Below are positions 7,821-14,907 of a stretch of DNA of 64,000 nt, in pieces. Numbering within the stretch: position 1 is the stretch's first letter; each line of letters begins with the position of its first letter. Below the pieces are notes generated by a model. The model was not told the origin of the DNA and made no database searches. It saw only the letters and a program-made list of their open reading frames with translations. Origin of the DNA: MH13 sp040219355 (GTDB lineage: Bacteria > Pseudomonadota > Alphaproteobacteria > Rhizobiales > MH13); NCBI GenBank assembly GCA_040219355.1, contig JAVJSN010000007.1, forward strand, positions 124,001-188,000, in the 5' to 3' direction. A program made the position numbers and the translations under genes.

Positions 7821-9596
7821 ATGTTGAAATCCGCCGCATCCACGTGCCTTGGCGCACTTTTGGCCATCGGGCTTCATGCATCTGTGCAGGCTGACACTGT
7901 CGCGCAACAAACCCATCATGCAGACGCGCTGGCGCCACCGGTTGCGGCGCAGACCGCGCCATCGCTGTCAGGACTGTACCTTGCGGCAACGCTGGCTGAA
8001 ACCGAGCGCGACATTCCCGCCGCGGCTGATTTTTATCGCCAGGCTTATGAGCTTGAACCAACCTCTGAGCGGTTTTTGCACAGCGCCTTCACCATGGAAC
8101 TTGCTGATGGCCGAATGACAGGTGCGTTGGATCTGGCGGCCATTTTGGCAGCCTCTGGTGACACCGGCATGTCTCGCCTGACACTTGCGCTGGATGCTGT
8201 GCGCCAACGTTCGTACCGCGCAGCGATACGCGAGTTAGAGACCTATCAAACCGATGGGTTTGGTGATCTGGTTTCTGTGCTGGTCGGCGCCTGGGTACAC
8301 CATGGCAACGGCGACACCAATGAAGCTTTGGCGCAACTGGATGCGCTTGATGGCCCGGCATGGGTGGAGCTCTACGGCGCCTACCACGCGGGCCTCATTC
8401 GGATGGCGTCCGGCGATGTTGAGGGTGCGCTGCAGGACATGGAGCGCGCCTATTCCACCGATGCTGGCGCTCTGCGTCTGGTCCAGGGCTATGCCCAAGC
8501 CCTGGTCGCCAACGGTCAGACCACACAGGCAGAAGAGGTGCTGGCGTCCTTCCTGGAGCTTGCGCCGCTCAATGCTGTTGTTCTTGCCGATCTGGAAGCC
8601 CTGCGGGCCGGTCAGCCGATGGGGCACCGAATTACCACACCTCAACAGGGTATCGCTGAAGTGGCGTATGGCCTTGGACTTGCTCTCGGCCAGGATGGTG
8701 CGGAAGAGGTTGGGGCCATCTATCTCAATCTGTCGCTTTTTGTGCAGCCGGAACACAATTTGGCGCGCTTCGGCTTGGCACGTATTTATGAGTCCCTTGA
8801 GCTTTGGGAGCGCGCGGTGGAAGCCTATGAAGGCATCAGCGATGCGCATCCGCTCAAGCGCACCGCTGAAATTCGCTTGGGCGTTCTGCTTGATCAGTTA
8901 GAGCGCCCCGACGAAGCTGACGCCCACCTCGAAGCGTTGATTGAGTCTGATCCCACCGATCTGGAAGCCATCAACACGTTTGGCACCGTGCTGCGGTTCC
9001 GCCGCGATTTTGAACGCGCCGCAGAAGTCTACACAAGCGGCATTGAAACGATCACAGATCACCGCCGCGAGCATTGGCGGTTGTTCTATCAGCGCGCCAT
9101 CGCCTTTGAGCGAACCGATCGTTGGACACAAGCCGAAGCAGATTTTCTGACAGCGCTCGACCTCTTCCCTGATCAGCCGGATGTGATGAACTACCTGGCC
9201 TACACATGGGTGGATCGCGGCGAGCATTTGGATCGCTCCGTAGAGATGCTCGAACGGGCTGTCGAGATGCGTCCGGAATCTGGCTATATCGTCGATTCGC
9301 TTGGGTGGGTCTATTTCCGCCTTGGGCGGTTTGAAGATGCCGTCGAGCAGTTAGAGCGCGCAGTGATCTTGGACCCGAGCCAAGCCGTGATCCACGACCA
9401 CCTCGGTGATGCCTATTGGATGGTCGGTCGACGCTTGGAAGCGCGTTTCCAGTGGAGCCATGCGCGTGACTTGGATGATTCTGATGAAGTGGATGAAGAC
9501 GCCATTCAACGCAAACTTCAGCGTGGCCTCACCCGCGAAGAAGTGGAATCGGTAGGTACCTGGCCGGAAGGCTACGAAATTCCAACCTTGCGCTAG
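7821..9596 (+). CDS. Exported tetratricopeptide repeat protein
   Basis: The protein has 591 residues from the ATG at 7821, which follows an AAGGGA ribosome site. It begins with a hydrophobic signal-like segment (SAASTCLGALLAIGLHASVQA) ending in a plausible AxA-type cleavage site, so it is probably exported to the periplasm or outer membrane. The rest is mostly helical repeats. Clear TPR units are seen in the second half, for example around DVMNYLAYTWVDRGEHLDR, GYIVDSLGWVYFRLGRFEDA and AVIHDHLGDAYWMVGRRLEA. Similar proteins sit directly upstream of ispE in many Hyphomicrobiales; their role is unknown to me. An alternative start at 7737 would put 28 residues before the signal. Confidence 0.85.
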   Translation: MLKSAASTCLGALLAIGLHASVQADTVAQQTHHADALAPPVAAQTAPSLSGLYLAATLAETERDIPAAADFYRQAYELEPTSERFLHSAFTMELADGRMTGALDLAAILAASGDTGMSRLTLALDAVRQRSYRAAIRELETYQTDGFGDLVSVLVGAWVHHGNGDTNEALAQLDALDGPAWVELYGAYHAGLIRMASGDVEGALQDMERAYSTDAGALRLVQGYAQALVANGQTTQAEEVLASFLELAPLNAVVLADLEALRAGQPMGHRITTPQQGIAEVAYGLGLALGQDGAEEVGAIYLNLSLFVQPEHNLARFGLARIYESLELWERAVEAYEGISDAHPLKRTAEIRLGVLLDQLERPDEADAHLEALIESDPTDLEAINTFGTVLRFRRDFERAAEVYTSGIETITDHRREHWRLFYQRAIAFERTDRWTQAEADFLTALDLFPDQPDVMNYLAYTWVDRGEHLDRSVEMLERAVEMRPESGYIVDSLGWVYFRLGRFEDAVEQLERAVILDPSQAVIHDHLGDAYWMVGRRLEARFQWSHARDLDDSDEVDEDAIQRKLQRGLTREEVESVGTWPEGYEIPTLR

Positions 9597-9607
9597 CGCC
9601 CGCCTGC

Positions 9608-10441
9608 ATGCTTGCCCGTGCCAAGCTGAACCTTGCGCTGCACGTCACTGGGCAGCGTCGGAGGGGGACTCAAGTCGGCTATCACCTGTTGCATTCGCTC
9701 GTAGCTTTTGCCGATGTGGGTGACGAGGTTTCCTTTAAGTACAGCAAAATTGACCGGCTGATTGTCGATGGGCCTTATGCCGAAGGCACGCCCGCACTCA
9801 ACAACAACAGTATGGGCGCTGCGCTGGCCCTGGTGCGCAGCTGGGGCGAAGCGCGCGATCCGGTTGACATTCATCTTACCAAAAACCTGCCACTAGCCTC
9901 AGGCATAGGTGGCGGATCGGCAGATGCCGCAGCGTTAATCACGCTGCTCACAAAGGGCAGGGCGCTTTCAGATCGTGAAAAGGCAGAATGCTTGGCGTTG
10001 GGCGCCGATGTGCCGATGTGCCTTGTCGGAACGCCTGCAATCATTGGCGGTATCGGCGAAGAGAACAGGCCAGTCTCGTTACCTTCGGCTCATGTCGTGC
10101 TGGTGAACCCCGGTGTTGGTGTTTCAACGCCTGCCGTGTTCAAAGCGCTGGATCGGAAGACCAACGGCGAAATGCCCGATTGGTCTACACCGCGATCTTT
10201 CAGCGATTTGATCGCTTTTCTTCGCGCCACCCGCAATGATCTGATGGCGCCAGCTATTAGCCTTGTGCCGGAGATCAGGAACTGCCTTGAAGTGCTGGCA
10301 GATGCACCGTTTGCGCGCATGTCAGGATCTGGCGCGACGTGTTTCGCTCTGCTGGAAACGCGCGCAGCTGCTGAAGAACTGGCCACTCAAACGCAAAACG
10401 CGCACCCAAATTGGTGGGTGCGCGTTGGAATTTTATCCTGA
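9608..10441 (+). CDS. ispE: 4-diphosphocytidyl-2-C-methyl-D-erythritol kinase
   Basis: IspE phosphorylates CDP-methylerythritol in the non-mevalonate route to isoprenoids. The 277-residue protein has the GHMP kinase ATP-binding motif LPLASGIGGGSADAAA (residues 95-110), the early ARAKLNLALHVTG segment, and GADVPMC for the catalytic region. One oddity is at residues 18-26 (RRGTQVGYH), where relatives have a shorter turn of the type DDGYHLL; three residues appear to be inserted. The gene starts 11 bases after the TPR gene and is probably cotranscribed with it. It ends convergent to the cell wall hydrolase gene with about 90 bases between. Confidence 0.93.
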   Translation: MLARAKLNLALHVTGQRRRGTQVGYHLLHSLVAFADVGDEVSFKYSKIDRLIVDGPYAEGTPALNNNSMGAALALVRSWGEARDPVDIHLTKNLPLASGIGGGSADAAALITLLTKGRALSDREKAECLALGADVPMCLVGTPAIIGGIGEENRPVSLPSAHVVLVNPGVGVSTPAVFKALDRKTNGEMPDWSTPRSFSDLIAFLRATRNDLMAPAISLVPEIRNCLEVLADAPFARMSGSGATCFALLETRAAAEELATQTQNAHPNWWVRVGILS

Positions 10442-10533
10442 GGTTTCAGCTTGCCGCTACGAGCTATGCAGTTACATATCGTCGGCGCTTTTGAGGTTGT
10501 TGCTCGTGACAGATCGTAACGAAATACTCAGCG

Positions 10534-11766
10534 CTATCTCCAACCGCCGTACCGACCTTTATAAAAAATGTGAAGACCAACGCGATCCAAGCGGATCATG
10601 CGTGGCGCCCAGCGTGGGCGCACATACGTCGCGTGGTAGTGGGTGGATTCTTCGATCGTCTCAATTAAATCGCGGTTTTCTAGAACCTGGCGCGAGACGT
10701 CTTCGGCCATCTCCCATGCCGCGCGTTCGGTGATGCGCTCTGGAACACCATCGCAAGCAAAAGAGAACTGACAGCGGTTGCGCCAATGCTGGTTCTGATA
10801 GACCACGCCACAAATCGTGTCGGGGAACTCATCATGGTTCACCCGGTTCATGATCACCTGAGCCACGGCAACTTGACCGCGACGCGGCTCGCCACGCGCT
10901 TCGAAGTAAACGCCCTCAGCAAGGCACTGAAACTGGCGATCGTTGGTCAAAAACGCTGAAATCTGCCGCTGACCCTCGGTCGCGGCCAACGCTGAAGCGG
11001 CGGCAGATGGATCAACCATCGCCATGGCGTAGTCACTGGCGATGTTCTCACCGGGCGTGCCGAATTCATCAAAGGCAGCCGCACCGTCCTGTGTCTCATC
11101 GATTGCAGCGACCATGACATCTGGATTGGGCGCGATCATGCCGATGTAACCACCAAACCCATCGGTTGGCAGGCTTGCGATCTCCAATTGAGCAAAAGGA
11201 TGCTGCTCAAACAATGAAACAGGCGTGCGTCGCGACTCCAACAACGCGTGAACGGCAGGCGTCATCATACGGTTGGCCCGTGTGTCACGAGCGACAAGTG
11301 GATCCCTGCCATCGGGGATAGAGCCGGTGATCAGATCATCATCGCTTTCCAAAGACGCGATGGCCGCACGCTGGACACCGTTGCCGGAAAGTTGGCCAAC
11401 ACCAGCATGAGCAAGATCGGCGCCGCGCTCATCATCCAGGTGCAGTGTCGCATCATGAATGGAGCCAGCAGGCGAGGCCATAAGAAAGGTCTGCCAGCGT
11501 TCAGCACCAGGACCATCAAGGCCAAGCAGATGCGCCGCATCCAAATGGCCTGTCGATGAAGGCTGTGAAAAAGCAATAAGGGAACCAAACAGCGCCAACG
11601 CCGTTGTCTTGACAAGCGCGTGATTGCGCATCTTAGATACCGATGCCGAAAGCCTCCGAAAAGGCGTCGGCGTTTGCCCTGTATCCTCTGACGACGGACC
11701 ACGACGGACCGTCAATGTCAGTTTTTCAGGCAAACGGTGTTTGGCGACAGGCTCAACACCAGACAT
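10534..11766 (-). CDS. SleB-type cell wall hydrolase, membrane-anchored
   Basis: From the ATG at 11766 (AGGAG ribosome site ten bases upstream) the protein has 410 residues. After a basic cytoplasmic tail, one hydrophobic segment (about residues 48-65, ALVKTTALALFGSLIAF) should anchor or export it. A long variable periplasmic stretch follows. The last 125 residues form a Hydrolase_2/SleB domain, recognisable by CLAEGVYFEARGEPRRGQVA, VIMNRVNH and CQFSFACDG. Such domains cut peptidoglycan; in non-sporulating alphaproteobacteria the role is presumably wall remodelling. A shorter start at 11631 (MRNHALVK) would remove the tail. The frame upstream to 11934 has no supporting signal. Confidence 0.85.
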   Translation of the reverse strand: MSGVEPVAKHRLPEKLTLTVRRGPSSEDTGQTPTPFRRLSASVSKMRNHALVKTTALALFGSLIAFSQPSSTGHLDAAHLLGLDGPGAERWQTFLMASPAGSIHDATLHLDDERGADLAHAGVGQLSGNGVQRAAIASLESDDDLITGSIPDGRDPLVARDTRANRMMTPAVHALLESRRTPVSLFEQHPFAQLEIASLPTDGFGGYIGMIAPNPDVMVAAIDETQDGAAAFDEFGTPGENIASDYAMAMVDPSAAASALAATEGQRQISAFLTNDRQFQCLAEGVYFEARGEPRRGQVAVAQVIMNRVNHDEFPDTICGVVYQNQHWRNRCQFSFACDGVPERITERAAWEMAEDVSRQVLENRDLIETIEESTHYHATYVRPRWAPRMIRLDRVGLHIFYKGRYGGWR

Positions 11767-12149
11767 GGATTCGCTACTCCTACGCAAAACCCCAACCGAA
11801 GCACGGCACACATGTGCGGCGTTCAACCCATCGCCATACCGTTGATCAAATGCGGTGAGCTCCCATTCGCCACATCTGATCAGTCTCGGTGATAGAGCGT
11901 TAACCTTGCAAAGCGGTAAAGCGCTGACGCACAAAGCGTTTTGAGTTGGGACAGTTGCGTTAAGGCCGGTTAATCCGACTTAAGAAGAGCCTAAGAGCAG
12001 CTCGCCCTCGACCGGTTGGCAGGTGATGCGGATGGCACGGTGTTTGCCGATCAATCGTGGCACCAAAAGGAACCTTGTGTGGCAACAAAAAGCCGCAAGC
12101 AACGTGTCGTGCTCGCGGCAATATTCTATAGCGATGGTTTTTTCGCAGG
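11767..12149. other. 383-base intergenic region
   Basis: This gap lies between the start of the cell wall hydrolase gene and the stop of the SDR gene, both on the minus strand. It holds the SDR terminator hairpin (12086-12119, listed separately). Between 11880 and 11990 it is richer in TTAA motifs, which could hold the hydrolase promoter, but I cannot fix -10 or -35 boxes. The short open frames here look like chance frames. Confidence 0.6.
12086..12119 (-). terminator. Rho-independent terminator of the SDR gene
   Basis: On the minus strand a 10-base-pair stem (GCCGCGAGCA with TGCTTGCGGC, one G-T wobble) and an 8-base loop are followed directly by TTTTTG. It lies 31 bases after the SDR stop codon. 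This is a textbook intrinsic terminator. Confidence 0.88.
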
Positions 12150-12980
12150 CTACAGACCAAACTGCTTGCCGATACCTGCCATGAATGTGGCATCGTCCAG
12201 CGCTTTGCGGTTGGCCATCAACTCGGCGGCATCATCACCGGCTGTATAGCGCAGCTGGTTGGTTCCATCTGTGACAGCGTTCCAAATAACACTGGCAACG
12301 ACGCCCGGTTCAGACGCCTGATCACCGACGCTGGCAAAGCTTGCCATCAGGGCAGCGACGATGGACTGATACTCTTCGAGGCTCTCATCGTTCTGAAAGT
12401 CGAAGGATCGCCCGCCAAAATCTGTCTTGATCATGCCCGGCTCGACGATCTTCATGCGCACGCCAATGGCGTTCAACTCATAGTGCAGGGCTTCAGAGAT
12501 GCCTTCCACCGCAAACTTGGTGCCGTGATAGAGCGCGCCTAGCGGGAAGGTCATTTTGCCGCCAATCGATGAAATGTTGACGATCGTGCCCGACATAGCA
12601 GCGCGCATGTGCGGCAAGACCATCTTTGTAGTAGCCAGAAGGCCCATGACATTGGTGTCGAACTGGCGGCGAATGCCGTCCATTGAGAAAGCTTCCAGCG
12701 GACCGTAGGCGCCATAGCCTGCATTGTTCACCAGCGCATCAATTGCACCAAACCGCTCCAGCCCCGCAGTGATGGCTGCACCGATGGATGCCTCATCCGT
12801 CACATCCAGACGAATGACCAGCACATTATCCAGGGCATTCAGCTCCGTCTCTTTGTCGGGTGAACGCATGGTGGCGATCACATTCCAGCCTTGGGCTTGA
12901 AAATGCGTGGCAGTGGCTTTGCCGATGCCGCTTGATGCGCCGGTGATAAGAATTGTCTGGTTCTTCGCGTTGTCGGTCAT
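12150..12980 (-). CDS. Short-chain dehydrogenase/reductase, classical type
   Basis: The 276-residue protein is a classical SDR: TGASSGIG at residues 13-20 binds the nicotinamide cofactor, NNAG at 85-88 is structural, and serine 137/138 with Y151 and K155 (YHGTK) form the catalytic set. The R40 after the second strand (ATMRS) suggests preference for NADPH, which is inference. The substrate cannot be predicted. A strong AAGGAG ribosome site precedes the ATG. The gene is divergent from an AraC-type regulator, and repeated motifs lie between them, so it is the likely target of that regulator. It ends in a strong terminator. Confidence 0.9.
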   Translation of the reverse strand: MTDNAKNQTILITGASSGIGKATATHFQAQGWNVIATMRSPDKETELNALDNVLVIRLDVTDEASIGAAITAGLERFGAIDALVNNAGYGAYGPLEAFSMDGIRRQFDTNVMGLLATTKMVLPHMRAAMSGTIVNISSIGGKMTFPLGALYHGTKFAVEGISEALHYELNAIGVRMKIVEPGMIKTDFGGRSFDFQNDESLEEYQSIVAALMASFASVGDQASEPGVVASVIWNAVTDGTNQLRYTAGDDAAELMANRKALDDATFMAGIGKQFGL

Positions 12981-13005
12981 GGTGTGCTCCTTTTTGCGAT
13001 GGAGC

Positions 13006-13068
13006 TAGGAGTAGGTGCCATGTGCGCTCCGTGCCTGCCAATTCCTATCCAATTCATGCCTATTCCTA
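13006..13068. promoter_or_regulatory. Repeated operator between SDR and AraC genes
   Basis: Two direct copies of TGCCWATTCCTA lie at 13036-13047 and 13057-13068, exactly 21 bases apart, which is two helical turns. A related inverted half (TAGGAGTAGG) lies at 13006-13015, close to the SDR start. Paired direct sites at 21-base spacing are the usual binding pattern for AraC/XylS regulators with two helix-turn-helix motifs. Binding by the adjacent AraC-type protein is inference. Confidence 0.55.
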
Positions 13069-13144
13069 CGAATATGTGGAATATTGCTTTTCGGCTCTGC
13101 CGAGCTGTGACATGGCTTCTTCAACGAGGCAGAGTGCAAACTTC

Positions 13145-14029
13145 ATGAAAAAATCCATTATATCAGAGGTATATGAGTTCATTGATCAGCGTCCAACTGG
13201 GCAAAGTTTCTATTTTTGCCAAGTGCCGCACATCGTAATCGTGCATGATCAAACGTCGATGAAACTGCAAAAGCAGATCTATCGACCGGTGTTTTGCTTG
13301 GTTTTGCAGGGCGAAAAGGAGGTTCTGGTAGGAAAGCGAAGGGTGGTGATGCGTGCCGGCGATGCACTCATCGTCAGTCACGATCTGCCCGTTACGACAC
13401 AGGTGCTGGAGGCCACGCGTGAGCAACCCTATATTGCTCTCGTCATCGAATTGGACATAGCCCTTGTGCGCGACCTTTACGAGGAGGTGAGCGAGGCGGT
13501 GCCAACACGCTCACCGGTCAACAGCGTGGCGGTTGGTCAGGCCGATGACGGCTTGCAAGATGCTATGCACCGTTTGCTCGCGCTGCACGCTGACCCTTTG
13601 CAGGCAAAGGTGCTGGAGCCTCTTATTCGGCGCGAAATTCACTTCCGCCTGCTGATGACCACTCATGGTGGCATGCTGCGTGAAATGCTGCGCATAGACA
13701 GCCATGCGGGGCGCATTGCCAAAGCCACTCGTGAAATTCAAGGTCGTTTTCGCGAACCTTTGGTGGTGCGGGAACTTGCCAATCTTGCAGGCATGAGCCC
13801 TTCCAGTTTTCACGAACATTTCAAGGCCGTCACCGGTTGCAGCCCATTGCAGTACCAAAAAGCAATCCGGCTGATTGAGGCGCAACAGTTGCTGCTGGAA
13901 GGCACACGCAGCGTGTCCAGCGTTGCCTTCGATGTGGGGTATGAAAGCCCGACCCAATTCAGCCGGGAATATGCGCGCAAGTTCGGTGTGTCTCCTCGCG
14001 AGGAACGCAAACACGCGTTCGCTGTTTAG
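13145..14029 (+). CDS. AraC-family transcriptional regulator
   Basis: The 294-residue protein has an N-terminal AraC_N-type sensing domain (about residues 20-170). It is recognisable by YRPVFCLVLQGEKEVLVGKR and GDALIVSHDLPVTTQV. Two C-terminal helix-turn-helix motifs (about 205-290) include VRELANLAGMSPSSFHEHFKAVTG and VSSVAFDVGYESPTQFSREYARKFG. It probably controls the divergent SDR gene through the repeated sites between them. The start at 13145 (MKKSII) is chosen by family length; an ATG at 13112 is possible. The last four bases overlap the end of meaB, which is convergent. Confidence 0.9.
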   Translation: MKKSIISEVYEFIDQRPTGQSFYFCQVPHIVIVHDQTSMKLQKQIYRPVFCLVLQGEKEVLVGKRRVVMRAGDALIVSHDLPVTTQVLEATREQPYIALVIELDIALVRDLYEEVSEAVPTRSPVNSVAVGQADDGLQDAMHRLLALHADPLQAKVLEPLIRREIHFRLLMTTHGGMLREMLRIDSHAGRIAKATREIQGRFREPLVVRELANLAGMSPSSFHEHFKAVTGCSPLQYQKAIRLIEAQQLLLEGTRSVSSVAFDVGYESPTQFSREYARKFGVSPREERKHAFAV

Positions 14030-14907
14030 GCTTTGAGCTTTTCGCTCGCTGCCAAGACTGCGCCAAATGGGCCGTTCGCGCCATGAAGGGTAGTTGGCGG
14101 GAGTTTTGAGGCGCCGTAGGTACCAAATCTGCGCGTGATGGCATCGCGCACCAAACGCTCGGCTTGGTCTGAGCGATCAAGTGCATCGTCGATCAACAGC
14201 GCATCCACCAAACCATCCACCCCCTCGCCGGTGCGCGCTGAGACCAAGCAAACGCTCGGACCATTGCCCGTGTGTGTGGCAAGACCCAGCGCGCCTTCCA
14301 CATCGGCCCGCGCCCGGCGCGCCAGCGCCCCGGTGTCGGCTTTGGTGACCGCGATGACATCTGGCCATTCCATGATGCCAGCCTTCATGAACTGCAACGC
14401 ATCGCCCGATCCCGGCTGCACGCAAAGCAGGCTCCGGTCGGCGATCAGTGCCACATCGGCGTCGGACTGACCGATACCGACTGTCTCTACCAGCACCACA
14501 TCAAACAGCGCGCGAAGCAGTATGGCCGCGGCAATGGCGTGATCGGACAAGCCACCCAGGCGGTCGCGGGCGGCCAGCGAGCGCACAAAAAGCTTGTTGT
14601 CTTCTGGGTCGAGCGACAGGCGCGTGCGGTCGCCGAGCAGTGCTCCACCGGTCGATTGTGAGGATGGGTCGACCGCAATCACAGCCACCGATTTGTCAGC
14701 AGCGCGAATGCGCTCGATCAGCGCTTGAGTGAGGGTGCTTTTACCAACACCAGGTGGTCCCGTCAGCCCGATGACGATCCCTTGTGGCTGGCCGTAAGCG
14801 CTGTCCAGCAAAGCTGCATCATCTTCGGTTAATGTCGGACGATCCAGCCGCGAAAGCGCACGCGCAATGGCGCGCTTGCCACCGGTCTTTAGGTCCTTAA
14901 GCGGCAC
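14026..14907 (-). CDS. meaB: MeaB/ArgK-type GTPase, methylmalonyl-CoA mutase chaperone
   Basis: MeaB is a G3E-family GTPase that loads and protects the B12 cofactor of methylmalonyl-CoA mutase. From a GTG at 14907 the protein has 293 residues, with P-loop GPPGVGKST (50-58), the VDPSS and TVGIGQSD switch regions, and VTKAD for guanine recognition. The GTG overlaps the end of ppdK (GTGCCGCTTAA), so translation is probably coupled. The open frame continues upstream inside ppdK to 15051, but that part does not resemble the family. The mutase genes themselves are not in the window. The protein is slightly short at the C-terminus, where relatives often carry a dimerisation arm. Confidence 0.9.
   Translation of the reverse strand: MPLKDLKTGGKRAIARALSRLDRPTLTEDDAALLDSAYGQPQGIVIGLTGPPGVGKSTLTQALIERIRAADKSVAVIAVDPSSQSTGGALLGDRTRLSLDPEDNKLFVRSLAARDRLGGLSDHAIAAAILLRALFDVVLVETVGIGQSDADVALIADRSLLCVQPGSGDALQFMKAGIMEWPDVIAVTKADTGALARRARADVEGALGLATHTGNGPSVCLVSARTGEGVDGLVDALLIDDALDRSDQAERLVRDAITRRFGTYGASKLPPTTLHGANGPFGAVLAASEKLKA

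Noticed and set aside
11960..11973. TTAA-N6-TTAA as a CtrA site
   Set aside because: The spacing is six, not the seven required by the CtrA consensus.
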